Origin: DAMCZI01 sp032095175
GTDB lineage: Bacteria > Bacillota > Clostridia > Clostridiales > Caloramatoraceae
Direction: 5' to 3'
DNA length: 64,000 bases
Assembly: GCA_032095175.1 (NCBI GenBank)
Contig: DAMCZI010000016.1
Location: forward strand, 42,895 to 106,894
A model generated the notes under the pieces. It was not told where the DNA came from. It did not search any database and saw nothing but the letters and a program-made list of their open reading frames with translations. Every line of letters starts with the position of its first letter. Position 1 is the stretch's first letter. The translations under genes and the position numbers were made by a program. Shown piece after piece: positions 26,150 through 34,860 of this stretch.

Positions 26150-26424
26150 ACACCACTTTCTTTCATGTATTTTAGTATGCTTTTTGCAAGTTCACTTGAA
26201 TCCACACTATACTTATTCTGCTCAATCAGTGATTTTACTTCCTCTACTCTTTTATTTTTTATCTCTATATCATCAGCATTTTCTATATATTTTCTTATCT
26301 CAATACTTTCCCTTGATATATCAATTCTATCTGATTTATCTTTTACTTTTCCGTTTATTCTATCCGTCCTTGAATTTTGTGTATATGCATTGACAACTCT
26401 ATTTACATTAAAACCGACCTTCAT
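26146..26424 (-). CDS. flgM: Anti-sigma-D factor FlgM
   Basis: A 92-residue protein starting MKVGFNVNRVVNAY, the FlgM N-terminal motif. DRIDISRESIEIRKYIENA and SIEQ-like helices that bind the sigma factor follow. The Met at 26424 is used because GGAG lies nine bases upstream; a longer frame has no family match before it. FlgM holds SigD until hook completion lets it be exported. Its own gene is preceded by a sigma-D promoter (26463-26489), giving the usual autoregulation. Confidence 0.9.
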   Translation of the reverse strand: MKVGFNVNRVVNAYTQNSRTDRINGKVKDKSDRIDISRESIEIRKYIENADDIEIKNKRVEEVKSLIEQNKYSVDSSELAKSILKYMKESGV

Positions 26425-26462
26425 AATACCACTCTCCGAAACTATTTTTTTACCTAGATATA

Positions 26463-26489
26463 TTATCGTATACACTGTAAAAAACTTTA
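26463..26489 (-). promoter_or_regulatory. Sigma-D promoter of the flgM-flgN-flgK-flgL-fliW-csrA-fliD operon
   Basis: On the minus strand TAAA at 26489-26486, exactly 15 bases, then TACGATAA at 26470-26463. This matches the SigD/FliA consensus (TAAA-N15-GCCGATAA) in the -35 and six of eight -10 positions. It is 39 bp upstream of flgM and just after the fliY stop. Confidence 0.85.
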
Positions 26490-26534
26490 CAATAACTTTA
26501 TTGTTTAATTTAACCAAATAGAAAAGTCTGCTGG

Positions 26535-27665
26535 TTATCTACCACGCAGACTTCTTACTCTTTCTGTATTGCTTATAATGCTTGTTATTCTAACGCCGAA
26601 ATTTTCATCGACTACAACAACTTCACCTAATGCAACTTTTTTACCATTTACAAGAATTTCAACTGGCTCCTCAGTTAATTTATCAAGTTCAACAAGGGAA
26701 CCTGTTCCTAACTCTAATATTTCCTTTATAGTCTTTTTAGTCTTTCCAAGTACAACTGATATCTCAAGCGGCACATCAAGTATAAGGTCTATGTTTTGTA
26801 CTTCCTGAGCTGCCACCGATGATAAAGGAGCAAATTGCGCCCTTTGAACATTTACAGGAGCAGCCTGATTATTTACTCTTTCAGGCTCATTATTAACAGG
26901 AGTACTCTGACTTTCATGATAATTATTACTTTCTTCCAGTTGTGGTGCTATATCACCTAAAACATCATCTATGCTCATATCAAAATCGCTGCCCTCTTCC
27001 GCTTCCTCACTATGTCCACCAGTCATTTTATCTATTATGGACATTGATGTTTCAAGTGGTAAAAGCATCATTATTTCACTATCAACGATTTCATCTATTG
27101 TAAGCTTAAATGATATTTTAATAATTCTTTCATCTTCGTTCATGTGGCTGCTTATATTTTGTGTGCTATCATCCCATATCTTTGCAGTTGGTGGAGATAT
27201 ATTTATAGGTATATTAAACATTGTTGCAAGGGACGTTGAAGCAGAACCAATCATCTGATTCATCGCTTCTGAAACAGCACTTAATTCTATTTCAGAAAGG
27301 ATTTCAGATTTTCTACTTCCATCTCCCCCCATCATAAGGTCAGCAATGATAGAAGCATCTGTAATTTTAATTACAAGAAGGTTAGCTCCACTTAAGCCTT
27401 CTGTATATTCAACCTCTAACGCTACATTGGGGACTTGAAAACCCTCTTTTATTTTAGCTAGAGTTGAAACCTCCACTCTTGGTGTGGTTATATTTACCAT
27501 TTTACTTATTATCGTAGATAGTGCTGTGGAGGCGGAACCCATGGAAATATTTCCTATTTCACCAAGAAGATCCTTATCGCTCTCATTTAAGTCAGGTGAT
27601 GTTTCAACATCTACACCATTTAGCAAAGCATCTATTTCTTCTTGTGAAAGTAAACTGTTATTCAT
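26535..27665 (-). CDS. fliY: Flagellar motor switch / CheY-P phosphatase FliY
   Basis: A 376-residue protein. The N-terminal LLSQEEIDALLNG is the CheY-P-binding peptide shared with FliM. About 28-215 is a CheC-like domain with both phosphatase signatures intact (GEIGNISMGSASTAL...TP and SEAMNQMIGSASTSL...PP). A Gln/Asn-rich linker follows. The C-terminal 85 residues are the FliN/SpoA domain (DLILDVPLEISVVLGKTKKTIKEILELGTGSLVELD). It is part of the C-ring and removes phosphate from CheY at the motor. The start overlaps the fliM stop by 8 bases. Confidence 0.95.
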   Translation of the reverse strand: MNNSLLSQEEIDALLNGVDVETSPDLNESDKDLLGEIGNISMGSASTALSTIISKMVNITTPRVEVSTLAKIKEGFQVPNVALEVEYTEGLSGANLLVIKITDASIIADLMMGGDGSRKSEILSEIELSAVSEAMNQMIGSASTSLATMFNIPINISPPTAKIWDDSTQNISSHMNEDERIIKISFKLTIDEIVDSEIMMLLPLETSMSIIDKMTGGHSEEAEEGSDFDMSIDDVLGDIAPQLEESNNYHESQSTPVNNEPERVNNQAAPVNVQRAQFAPLSSVAAQEVQNIDLILDVPLEISVVLGKTKKTIKEILELGTGSLVELDKLTEEPVEILVNGKKVALGEVVVVDENFGVRITSIISNTERVRSLRGR

Positions 27666-28647
27666 CCTCTTTCACATCCTTATTCAAAATTTCTACTATC
27701 TGTACTCCCATTTTCTTCGAAATGGTGCCAGGGTAGACTTTGTAATATAGATTCTTCTCAACGTACATATCAAGGGGTTCCCTTGTCTTTCTGCTAAGGG
27801 TAATGCTATCTCCAATGGACAGATTTAAAAAGTCCTCAACGGTAATAATACTCTTCCCAAGCTCAACTTCACATTGTACATCAACATTACTTATGTTATT
27901 TTCTATCTTTTTCTTGTTCTCAGAATCCTCTCTGTAGGAAACTGAATTTTTATACTGTATAACAAGCTTGTCCATAAATTTCTCTATGGAAATGTAGGGT
28001 ATACACATATTTAAAAAGGATTGATTATCTCCTATATTTGCAGACATAGTTATAAGTGCAACTGCCTCATTAGGAGCCATTACCTGGTTTAATACAGGGT
28101 TAGTCTCAAGAGTATCGAACTTAGCATCAACATCCACTACATCCTCCCAGGCTACCTTCAAGTTTTCAAGCATTTTAAGATTAATTCTCTTTATTATGTT
28201 CTTTTCTATCTCAGTGAACTCTCTTGTCCTTATTGAAGATTTTCCTTGTCCACCAAAGAGAATGTCTATTACTTGAAATACAAATTGAGGCCCTGTTTCA
28301 AATAACAGTATCCCATCAAAGGGATCTAATGTAAAACTAATCAATATAGTAGGGTTCGGTATAGAGTGTATAAACTCCTGGAATGTTGTCTGTTCAGCAG
28401 ACATTACATTTATCTGAACAGAAGTTCGCAAATATGCAGTAAGGTAATTCGATGCTATCCTTGAAAAATTTTCATGAACCCTCTCAAGTGTTCTCATATG
28501 ATCCTTAGAAAACTTATTTGGTCTTAAAAAATCATATTTTTTCACCTTATGTGCTTCTTCGTTTGTCTGTTCATCGATACCTATCTCCCCTGAGGATAGG
28601 GCAGCAAGGAGGGCATCTATTTCATTTTGTGAAAGAACTTCACTCAT
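27658..28647 (-). CDS. fliM: Flagellar motor switch protein FliM
   Basis: A 329-residue C-ring protein. The N-terminal LSQNEIDALLAALSSGE binds CheY-P. The middle domain carries FSRIASNYLTAYLRTSVQINV and LLFETGPQFVFQVIDILFGG. The C-terminal SpoA-like domain is VQCEVELGKSIITVEDFLNLSIGDSITLSRKTREPLDMYVE. It lies two bases after cheW and overlaps fliY. Confidence 0.96.
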   Translation of the reverse strand: MSEVLSQNEIDALLAALSSGEIGIDEQTNEEAHKVKKYDFLRPNKFSKDHMRTLERVHENFSRIASNYLTAYLRTSVQINVMSAEQTTFQEFIHSIPNPTILISFTLDPFDGILLFETGPQFVFQVIDILFGGQGKSSIRTREFTEIEKNIIKRINLKMLENLKVAWEDVVDVDAKFDTLETNPVLNQVMAPNEAVALITMSANIGDNQSFLNMCIPYISIEKFMDKLVIQYKNSVSYREDSENKKKIENNISNVDVQCEVELGKSIITVEDFLNLSIGDSITLSRKTREPLDMYVEKNLYYKVYPGTISKKMGVQIVEILNKDVKEDE

Positions 28648-28648
28648 T

Positions 28649-29062
28649 TTATCCCTCCCATCTACTTGCTAGTTCTTCTCCTTCTAAAAGAGTAACAATA
28701 TAGTTATCAAAATTAACTACACCCTTTGTATATCCTGTATTATCAGATACCTTTTCTATCATATCATCTGTTATTTCAACTACCTCATTTACTTCATCAA
28801 CCATAAGTCCAATTCTTTCTTCACCAGCTTCAAGTATAATAATATTATCTTCATCTTTAGTCTTTTCCATGTTTAAATATGCTTTTAAATCTATAATTGA
28901 TATTATGTTTCCTCTAAGGTTAGCAAGTCCCCTTATATAATATGGAGCTGTTGGTACTTTAGTTATACTAAGCATTTTTTCTATTCCGTCAATAAATCTT
29001 GTTTCAAGAGCAAATTTTTCCTTGCCTAAGGAGAAGATAACAACCTGCATTTCACTTTGCAT
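28649..29062 (-). CDS. cheW: Chemotaxis coupling protein CheW (first copy, next to cheY)
   Basis: A 137-residue single CheW domain (VVIFSLGKEKFALETRFIDGIEKML, TAPYYIRGLANLRGNIISIIDL, IGLMVDEVNEVVEI). It links receptors to CheA. A second, longer CheW is encoded at 34391-34849, so the cluster has two adaptors. A GGGGTG Shine-Dalgarno supports the ATG at 29062. Confidence 0.93.
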   Translation of the reverse strand: MQSEMQVVIFSLGKEKFALETRFIDGIEKMLSITKVPTAPYYIRGLANLRGNIISIIDLKAYLNMEKTKDEDNIIILEAGEERIGLMVDEVNEVVEITDDMIEKVSDNTGYTKGVVNFDNYIVTLLEGEELASRWEG

Positions 29063-29074
29063 TTACATCACCCC

Positions 29075-29434
29075 TTATCCGAGTACCTTTTTTATTGCTT
29101 CAAGTACTCTTTCAGCCTGAAATGGCTTTACTATAAAGTCCTTTGCTCCAGCTTTAATTGCCTCCATAACCATTGCCTGCTGACCCATCGCAGAACACAT
29201 TATTATCTTTGCCCCTGCATCAAAGGTTCTTATTTCTTTCAAAGCCTGTATTCCATCCATTTCCGGCATTGTTATATCCATTGTTACAATATCAGGTTTT
29301 TCTGCTTTGTAAATTTCTACTGCCTTCATACCATTTGGAGCTTCACCTGCAATTTCAAAACCATTCTTTGAAAGTATATCCTTAATCATCATTCTCATAA
29401 ATGCCGCATCATCAACAATTAATACTTTTGCCAT
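29075..29434 (-). CDS. cheY: Chemotaxis response regulator CheY
   Basis: A 119-residue single receiver domain. It has the acidic pair in VLIVDDAAFMRMMI, the phosphoacceptor Asp in PDIVTMDITMPEMDG, the Thr/Ser position in IIMCSAMGQQ and the Lys in KDFIVKPFQ. There is no output domain. The Met at 29434 is chosen because GGGGAGG lies nine bases upstream. It is flanked by cheC and fliY, both of which encode CheY-P phosphatases. Confidence 0.96.
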   Translation of the reverse strand: MAKVLIVDDAAFMRMMIKDILSKNGFEIAGEAPNGMKAVEIYKAEKPDIVTMDITMPEMDGIQALKEIRTFDAGAKIIMCSAMGQQAMVMEAIKAGAKDFIVKPFQAERVLEAIKKVLG

Positions 29435-29438
29435 CTGT

Positions 29439-30053
29439 TTAAACCTCCCCACATAAACCTAAATTAGTCAATATCCTATTTAAAGAACCTGGTTTTGGTA
29501 TGTAAAAGAAATTACCACCAGATTCAAGGTCATTATTTCCATCGAGAAAATTTGTGTCAATTGCAAGAACATAGTCACTATATTGTTCTGCATCTATAAA
29601 GGATGAACTTAACACTGCTGTAAGCATATCCACTGCAACACCTGGAATAGAAGTTACAAGGTTCATCCCTGCAAGCTTACCTATTGCACCAATATATGAA
29701 TTCCCAAGTATATTACCTATTTCTTGAAAGAGAGACATATATATTTCATCGGAATTTTGTGAAAAACCTTGAAGCATTGTTTTAGCAAAATCCTGTGCTT
29801 TTTCTTTTTTCATCACAAATAGAAGGTTACCAGGTGCATCACCGTACACATTTAGTAACACCGCAACAACTATGTCCTCATCATTTCCTATTTTCTTTAC
29901 TATCTCATCAAAAGGAAGTATACAAACTTCCGGTACCCTCATGTCTATCTTTCTATCAAGGAGTTGAGAAAGTGCCGTTGCCGCATTTCCAGCTCCTATA
30001 TTTCCTACTTCCTTTAGGGCATCAAGCTGCATTTCATTTAACTGCATATCCAT
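29439..30053 (-). CDS. cheC: CheY-P phosphatase CheC
   Basis: A 204-residue CheC. Both active-site motifs are intact: KEVGNIGAGNAATALSQLL...P near the N-terminus and QEIGNILGNSYIGAIGKLAG...P near residue 115. CheC works with CheD (encoded 4 kb upstream in the same operon) to tune adaptation. The ATG at 30053 (MDMQLNEM) is preferred, with AGGTGG eight bases upstream. Confidence 0.93.
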   Translation of the reverse strand: MDMQLNEMQLDALKEVGNIGAGNAATALSQLLDRKIDMRVPEVCILPFDEIVKKIGNDEDIVVAVLLNVYGDAPGNLLFVMKKEKAQDFAKTMLQGFSQNSDEIYMSLFQEIGNILGNSYIGAIGKLAGMNLVTSIPGVAVDMLTAVLSSSFIDAEQYSDYVLAIDTNFLDGNNDLESGGNFFYIPKPGSLNRILTNLGLCGEV

Positions 30054-30065
30054 TCTATCACCCAC

Positions 30066-32045
30066 CTATACAAGGGCTGCCACATCAAGGATAAGGGTTA
30101 CAAGACCATCTCCAAGTATTGTAGCTCCAACATATTCTTTAAGGCTCTGCATAATCTTGCCAAGTGGCTTTATAACGATTTCCTGCTGCCCAAGAAGTGA
30201 ATCAACTAAAAGTCCAACATTTCTTTCACCAACTTTAACTATTACAACGAATTTGTTATCATTTGCTTCCTCTTCAATATTCAACTTTTCAGCTACTCTT
30301 ATTAGTGGTATTACATTATCTCTATAGATAATAACCTCCCTGTTGTTTGTCTGCTTTATGTCATTTACATTTATGTTTATAACCCTGTCAATGAAACCAA
30401 GGGAAATTGCAAAGGTTTCTTCTGCTATTTTAACAAGGAGTGTCTGAATAATAGAAAGTGTTAATGGAAGTCTTATCAATATTGTTGTACCCTTATCTAC
30501 TTCACTAATTACATCTATAGTACCGCCAAGTGAGGATATCTTTGTTTTAACAACATCCATACCAACGCCTCTTCCTGAAACGTCAGTTACCTGATCACTT
30601 GTGCTGAAGCCAGACATAAATATGAGGTTCTTAATGTCACTATCCGACATTCCATCTATATCAATTCCCGCTGCTTGTGCTTTTTTCTTTATCTTATCAA
30701 TGTTTAATCCCTTTCCATCATCAGAAACCTTTATAACAGCCTTGTTTCCTTCTTGATAAGCGACAAGCTTTATTACACCCTTTGAATTCTTTCCTTTTTT
30801 CATTCTTTCATCAGGGGTTTCAAGGCCATGATCTGCAGCATTTCTAATCAAATGTACAAGGGGCTCTCCTATTTCATCTATAACAGTTCTGTCAAGTTCA
30901 GTGTCCTCTCCCTCAATAATAAGGTCAATATCTTTATTTAATTCTTGAGCTAGGTCCCTTACCATTCGTGGAAATCTGTTAAATACCCTCTCAACAGGAA
31001 GCATTCTGATTTTCATAACTAGCTCTTGTAAATCAGATGTTATTCTTCCTACCTGTTCTAAAGTTTCATGGAGATCTGTTAGCTTGTGTACACCACTTAA
31101 CTGCTCCAATCTTGTCCTGTGAATAACAAGCTCTCCTACAAGATTCATAAAGGAATCAAGTCTGTCCAAATCGACCCTTACAGATTGATGAACTTTTCTT
31201 GTACCCTTTTCCTCATGATTTCCATTTTGGTTTTCACCCTTTTCAGATGCAGCTTTATCTTCTCCCTTTTCAGGTTTAGCTGCATTAGCTTCTACCTCTA
31301 TTTTTGTTATTTCAACCTTTTGAATCTCTGAAATTGCCTCAACTGCTTTCTTTACATCCTCAGGTTGATTCTTGGATATTATATAAATTACAAAGGAATT
31401 TTCGAACTTCTCCTGTTCCAAGTCTTCAATTGAAGGAACAGCCTTTATTATTTCACCTGCTTCCTCCAATGTTTTATATACCAGGTAAGACCTTGCTGAT
31501 TTGAGCAGAGTGTCCTTGTAAAGCTCAACATATACTTTATATACATTATAGTCTCTTTGTATTGCTTCCTTTACTATATCCTTTTCATACTCATTCAGTT
31601 CATCATCGCTTTTTGTCATTACAGAATTATTTTCCTCAGCTTGAACAGCTTGAACATCTTGAACATCATTATTCTCAAGTTTCTTTAACATTAAAATTAA
31701 TTCACTGGTATCAATCTTTTCATCAGAACCATTTTGAATGTTATCAACCATTTTTTCTAATGTATCAAGACATTTAAAAAGTGCATTAATAACTTCTGTA
31801 GTAACACTTAATTCTCCATTCTTAAATTTATCAAATATGTTTTCCATGTTGTGGGTAAGCTCTCCCATATCAGTAAATCCCATACTTCCTGCCATTCCCT
31901 TAAGTGTATGGGCCACTCTAAAGATAGCATTGATTGTCTCTTTATCCTCTGGGTTTTTTTCGAGCTCTAATATGTATTCATTAAGATTTTGCAGATATTC
32001 CAACGATTCCTCTAAGAATGCATCAAGGTATCTAGACATATCCAT
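30066..32045 (-). CDS. cheA: Chemotaxis histidine kinase CheA
   Basis: A 659-residue class II histidine kinase. Domains in order: P1 Hpt with phospho-His in AHTLKGMAGSMGF (about residue 47), P2 CheY-binding region (about 155-240), a Lys/Glu-rich linker, P3 dimerisation (about 285-345, VRVDLDRLDSFMNLVGELVIHRTRLEQL), P4 ATPase (HLIRNAADHGLE N-box, DDGKGLN, SGRGVGMDVVK) and P5 CheW-like (520-659). All catalytic boxes are present. Overlapping or touching neighbours cheR and cheC place it in one operon. Confidence 0.97.
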   Translation of the reverse strand: MDMSRYLDAFLEESLEYLQNLNEYILELEKNPEDKETINAIFRVAHTLKGMAGSMGFTDMGELTHNMENIFDKFKNGELSVTTEVINALFKCLDTLEKMVDNIQNGSDEKIDTSELILMLKKLENNDVQDVQAVQAEENNSVMTKSDDELNEYEKDIVKEAIQRDYNVYKVYVELYKDTLLKSARSYLVYKTLEEAGEIIKAVPSIEDLEQEKFENSFVIYIISKNQPEDVKKAVEAISEIQKVEITKIEVEANAAKPEKGEDKAASEKGENQNGNHEEKGTRKVHQSVRVDLDRLDSFMNLVGELVIHRTRLEQLSGVHKLTDLHETLEQVGRITSDLQELVMKIRMLPVERVFNRFPRMVRDLAQELNKDIDLIIEGEDTELDRTVIDEIGEPLVHLIRNAADHGLETPDERMKKGKNSKGVIKLVAYQEGNKAVIKVSDDGKGLNIDKIKKKAQAAGIDIDGMSDSDIKNLIFMSGFSTSDQVTDVSGRGVGMDVVKTKISSLGGTIDVISEVDKGTTILIRLPLTLSIIQTLLVKIAEETFAISLGFIDRVININVNDIKQTNNREVIIYRDNVIPLIRVAEKLNIEEEANDNKFVVIVKVGERNVGLLVDSLLGQQEIVIKPLGKIMQSLKEYVGATILGDGLVTLILDVAALV

Positions 32046-32046
32046 T

Positions 32047-32823
32047 TCAATTCACCCCCGGTTTTCTATATATAAATGTAGAAGCCTTTTCAAAACCAAG
32101 TTCTCTGTAGTTATAAATACTTTCTGTAGCTCCTACAAAAAGCAGGGCTCCAGGCTTCATAGCATTATAAAACTTTTTATATATTTCATTTTTAGTTTCC
32201 TGGGTAAAATAAATAACAACATTTCTACAAACTATAACATCAAAACCTGATTCATATCTATCCATTATTAAATCATGTTTTTTAAAATTTACTCTTCTTT
32301 TTATATCGTCCTTTATTAAATATCTTTCACCTTCAATGGTAAAATACTTATCAATAAGTTGAGGCTCTACATTTCTAATATCATTTTTTGTATAGCTTCC
32401 CTTTTTGGCTGTATCAAGTATTGTCATATCGATATCTGTAGCAATTATATTATGCATTTTCCCTGGGGTTAGCTTGTCCATTATAATAGCAAGAGTATAG
32501 GGTTCAGCACCAATAGAGCATGCAGCACTCCATATTTTCAATGAGTTTTTGTCAGGATTTAAAAGTTCCTTAATCTTTTTTTCAAGCTCTAAAAACATAT
32601 CCTTATTTCTAAAAAATTCTGAAACATTTATAGTCAGATGGTCTAAAAACTTTTTACTTAAATTTCTATCACTCTTAAGCATCTTTATAAAGTCATTCTC
32701 ATTGTCAGCACCTGATCTTGTAATAAAGCTTTCAACTCTTCTAGTTAACTGCCTGGATTTATAAGCAGAAAGGTTTATACCATACTCATTTAGAGCAAAA
32801 TCCTCAATTTTTGCAAATTCCAT
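32047..32823 (-). CDS. cheR: Chemotaxis receptor methyltransferase CheR
   Basis: A 258-residue SAM-dependent glutamate methyltransferase. The N-terminal helical domain (INLSAYKSRQLTRRVESFI) precedes the catalytic domain with LKIWSAACSIGAEPYTLAI, IIATDID and FDVIVCRNVVIYFTQETK. The ATG at 32823 is used because AAGGGGGTG lies eight bases upstream; a longer TTG-initiated frame starts before that site. It adds methyl groups that CheB removes. Confidence 0.95.
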   Translation of the reverse strand: MEFAKIEDFALNEYGINLSAYKSRQLTRRVESFITRSGADNENDFIKMLKSDRNLSKKFLDHLTINVSEFFRNKDMFLELEKKIKELLNPDKNSLKIWSAACSIGAEPYTLAIIMDKLTPGKMHNIIATDIDMTILDTAKKGSYTKNDIRNVEPQLIDKYFTIEGERYLIKDDIKRRVNFKKHDLIMDRYESGFDVIVCRNVVIYFTQETKNEIYKKFYNAMKPGALLFVGATESIYNYRELGFEKASTFIYRKPGVN

Positions 32824-32827
32824 ATCT

Positions 32828-33886
32828 TCACACCCCCTTAACAATTTTTACTATTTCTTGGGGTATTTCGCTGTCAGGAAGCACCATGTCAACACACCCA
32901 GTATCAAAGGCTGCCCTTGGCATTCCATATACTGTTGATGTAGCTTCATCCTGAGCTATTGTCGCTCCCCCTTTTAGTTTAATTGCTTTAAGACCTTCCG
33001 CTCCATCCTTTCCCATGCCAGTAAGAACACAGCACAGAAGGTTTCCTCCATATATATTTACTGCTGAAAGGAAGAGGTTATCAACAGCTGGTCTTACTCC
33101 ATGAATAGGTGGAGTAAGCTCAAGCTTTACTGCTTTAGGCTGTAGAACCATATGATATCCTCCAGGGGCTATGTATACCTTATTAGAAATTATAGGTTCA
33201 CCATCTGATGCTTCAACAACTTCAAGTTCTGCATTTTTATTTATTCTTTCTGCAAAGGCCTTTGTAAAACCTGCAGGCATATGCTGAACTACAAAAACTG
33301 GAACATCAATATTTAAAGGAAGCTTTGTTATCAAATCATATAATACCCTTGGGCCACCAGTTGATGCACCTATTAAAATCGCATCAATCCTCTTTCTATA
33401 TGTACTAATTGTACTTTCATTTTTGATAACTTCCAAGTTGTTATGTTTAATAGTAATAGCTGGTTTTGTTACTTTTTTCTTTCTTGCATTTTTTGCATAT
33501 CTTATTTTTTCAGCAAGCTCATTTTTTACTTTATCTATATCAAGTGATATAGATCCTGAAGGCTTTTGTATAAAATCAAAAGCACCAATTCTTAAAGCCT
33601 CCATAGTTTCTTGAGATCCTTTATATGTCAAACTGCTTAGCATTATTACTTCACATAAAGATATTTTTCTTATTTCTTCTAAAGCCTCAAGACCATTTTT
33701 TCTTGGCATTTCAATATCCAGTGTTACAACATCAGGATTTAATAGTTTAACCTTTTTAATCGCATCCTCGCCATCCCTTGCTGTGTCAACTACTTCCATA
33801 TCAGGCTGATTATTAATCATATCCCTTATTACTATTCTCATAAATGCTGAATCATCAACAACTAATACTTTAACTTTCTCAAACAT
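32828..33886 (-). CDS. cheB: Chemotaxis receptor methylesterase/deamidase CheB
   Basis: A 352-residue two-domain protein. Residues 1-125 are a receiver (VLVVDDSAFMRIVI; phospho-Asp in VVTLDIEMPRKNG; Lys in FIQKPSG). About 165-350 is the esterase, with the catalytic Ser in IGASTGGPR, His in VVQHMPAGFT and Asp in TGMGKDGAEG. It lies 2 bases after cheD. Confidence 0.96.
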   Translation of the reverse strand: MFEKVKVLVVDDSAFMRIVIRDMINNQPDMEVVDTARDGEDAIKKVKLLNPDVVTLDIEMPRKNGLEALEEIRKISLCEVIMLSSLTYKGSQETMEALRIGAFDFIQKPSGSISLDIDKVKNELAEKIRYAKNARKKKVTKPAITIKHNNLEVIKNESTISTYRKRIDAILIGASTGGPRVLYDLITKLPLNIDVPVFVVQHMPAGFTKAFAERINKNAELEVVEASDGEPIISNKVYIAPGGYHMVLQPKAVKLELTPPIHGVRPAVDNLFLSAVNIYGGNLLCCVLTGMGKDGAEGLKAIKLKGGATIAQDEATSTVYGMPRAAFDTGCVDMVLPDSEIPQEIVKIVKGV

Positions 33887-33888
33887 AT

Positions 33889-34377
33889 TTAAAACTCCCT
33901 CATGCCTTTTCCAACAGTCTTAATAAAAACTTTTCCAGTATCAGATTCAACTATCATTGTCCTTCCAGAATTTCCACCAAGATCTTCACATAATATTGGA
34001 ATGTTAAGTCCCCCTAAAACTTCCTTTACAGCTTTACCATTTCTATTGCCTATATCCATAATCGGGTTTTTATTAGCAAAAGCAAACATACTAGCTCCAC
34101 CTGCAATCTTTGCCTTCATATTACTTTTTTTTGCTCCAATAGAAATCATTTTATCTACAAGAGCAGGTATCGCAAGGTTTGCAAATTTATATGGATTGCT
34201 TTGGTTTGTAAATCCAGAACTGTCTGGAAGCATTATGTGAGCTAATCCAGCTACCTTAGCATAACTGTCATATATAGCAATACCAACACAAGAACCAAGT
34301 CCTAGGGTTATCAGCTTTTCTGGAGGGATTGCAACATTTAAGTCACCTATACCTATCTTAATCTCCTTTGATTCCAT
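33889..34377 (-). CDS. cheD: Receptor glutamine deamidase CheD
   Basis: A 162-residue protein. The catalytic Cys is in TLGLGSCVGIAIYD, the His in GLAHIMLP, and a Thr/Ser-containing core follows with AKIAGGASMF and GNRNGKAVKEVL. CheD deamidates receptor glutamines and also forms a complex with CheC, encoded in the same operon. Confidence 0.95.
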   Translation of the reverse strand: MESKEIKIGIGDLNVAIPPEKLITLGLGSCVGIAIYDSYAKVAGLAHIMLPDSSGFTNQSNPYKFANLAIPALVDKMISIGAKKSNMKAKIAGGASMFAFANKNPIMDIGNRNGKAVKEVLGGLNIPILCEDLGGNSGRTMIVESDTGKVFIKTVGKGMREF

Positions 34378-34390
34378 AGTATCTCTCCAT

Positions 34391-34849
34391 TTATTCTGTT
34401 ATTGATTCAAGTTCAACAACCTGTTCCTTGGTTAATATTTTTTCTGTATTAATAAATATAATAATTCTATCATTTAGCTTGATCATTCCATTTATGTATT
34501 TATTAGAAATTCCTCTAACTATGTCTGGAGTGTTATCCATATTTTCATCTTCAATATCTATAACCTCTGAAACCATGTCCACTATCATACCAATACTTTT
34601 ACTATCATGTTTTACTATAACTATTTTAGGATCATTTTTTATGGTAGTTTCAGAAATATTTAATCTTTTACATAAATCTATTACAGGTATTACTTTTTCC
34701 TGATACTTAATAACTCCTTTAACGAAGTCTGGCGATTCAGGAACCTTTACTGGTTCAGTAAAACCAAGAATTCTTTCAACTTGCATTATGTCAGCAGCAA
34801 ATTCCTCACCATTTATTTTGAAAACCAGAACCTTTCTTCTATTTCCCAT
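34391..34849 (-). CDS. cheW: CheW-domain coupling protein (second copy)
   Basis: A 152-residue single CheW domain (VLVFKINGEEFAADIMQVERILGF, VPESPDFVKGVIKYQEKVIPVIDLCKRL, SIGMIVDMVSEVIDI). It is not closely similar to the CheW at 28649-29062, so the two may serve different receptor or scaffold partners. It is the second gene of the operon, directly after fapA. Confidence 0.92.
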   Translation of the reverse strand: MGNRRKVLVFKINGEEFAADIMQVERILGFTEPVKVPESPDFVKGVIKYQEKVIPVIDLCKRLNISETTIKNDPKIVIVKHDSKSIGMIVDMVSEVIDIEDENMDNTPDIVRGISNKYINGMIKLNDRIIIFINTEKILTKEQVVELESITE

Positions 34850-34860
34850 ATTTTCACCCC

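Noticed and set aside
31738..32250. 170-codon open frame on the plus strand
   Set aside because: Antisense to the cheA/cheR junction, Ser/Phe-rich composition typical of a shadow frame.
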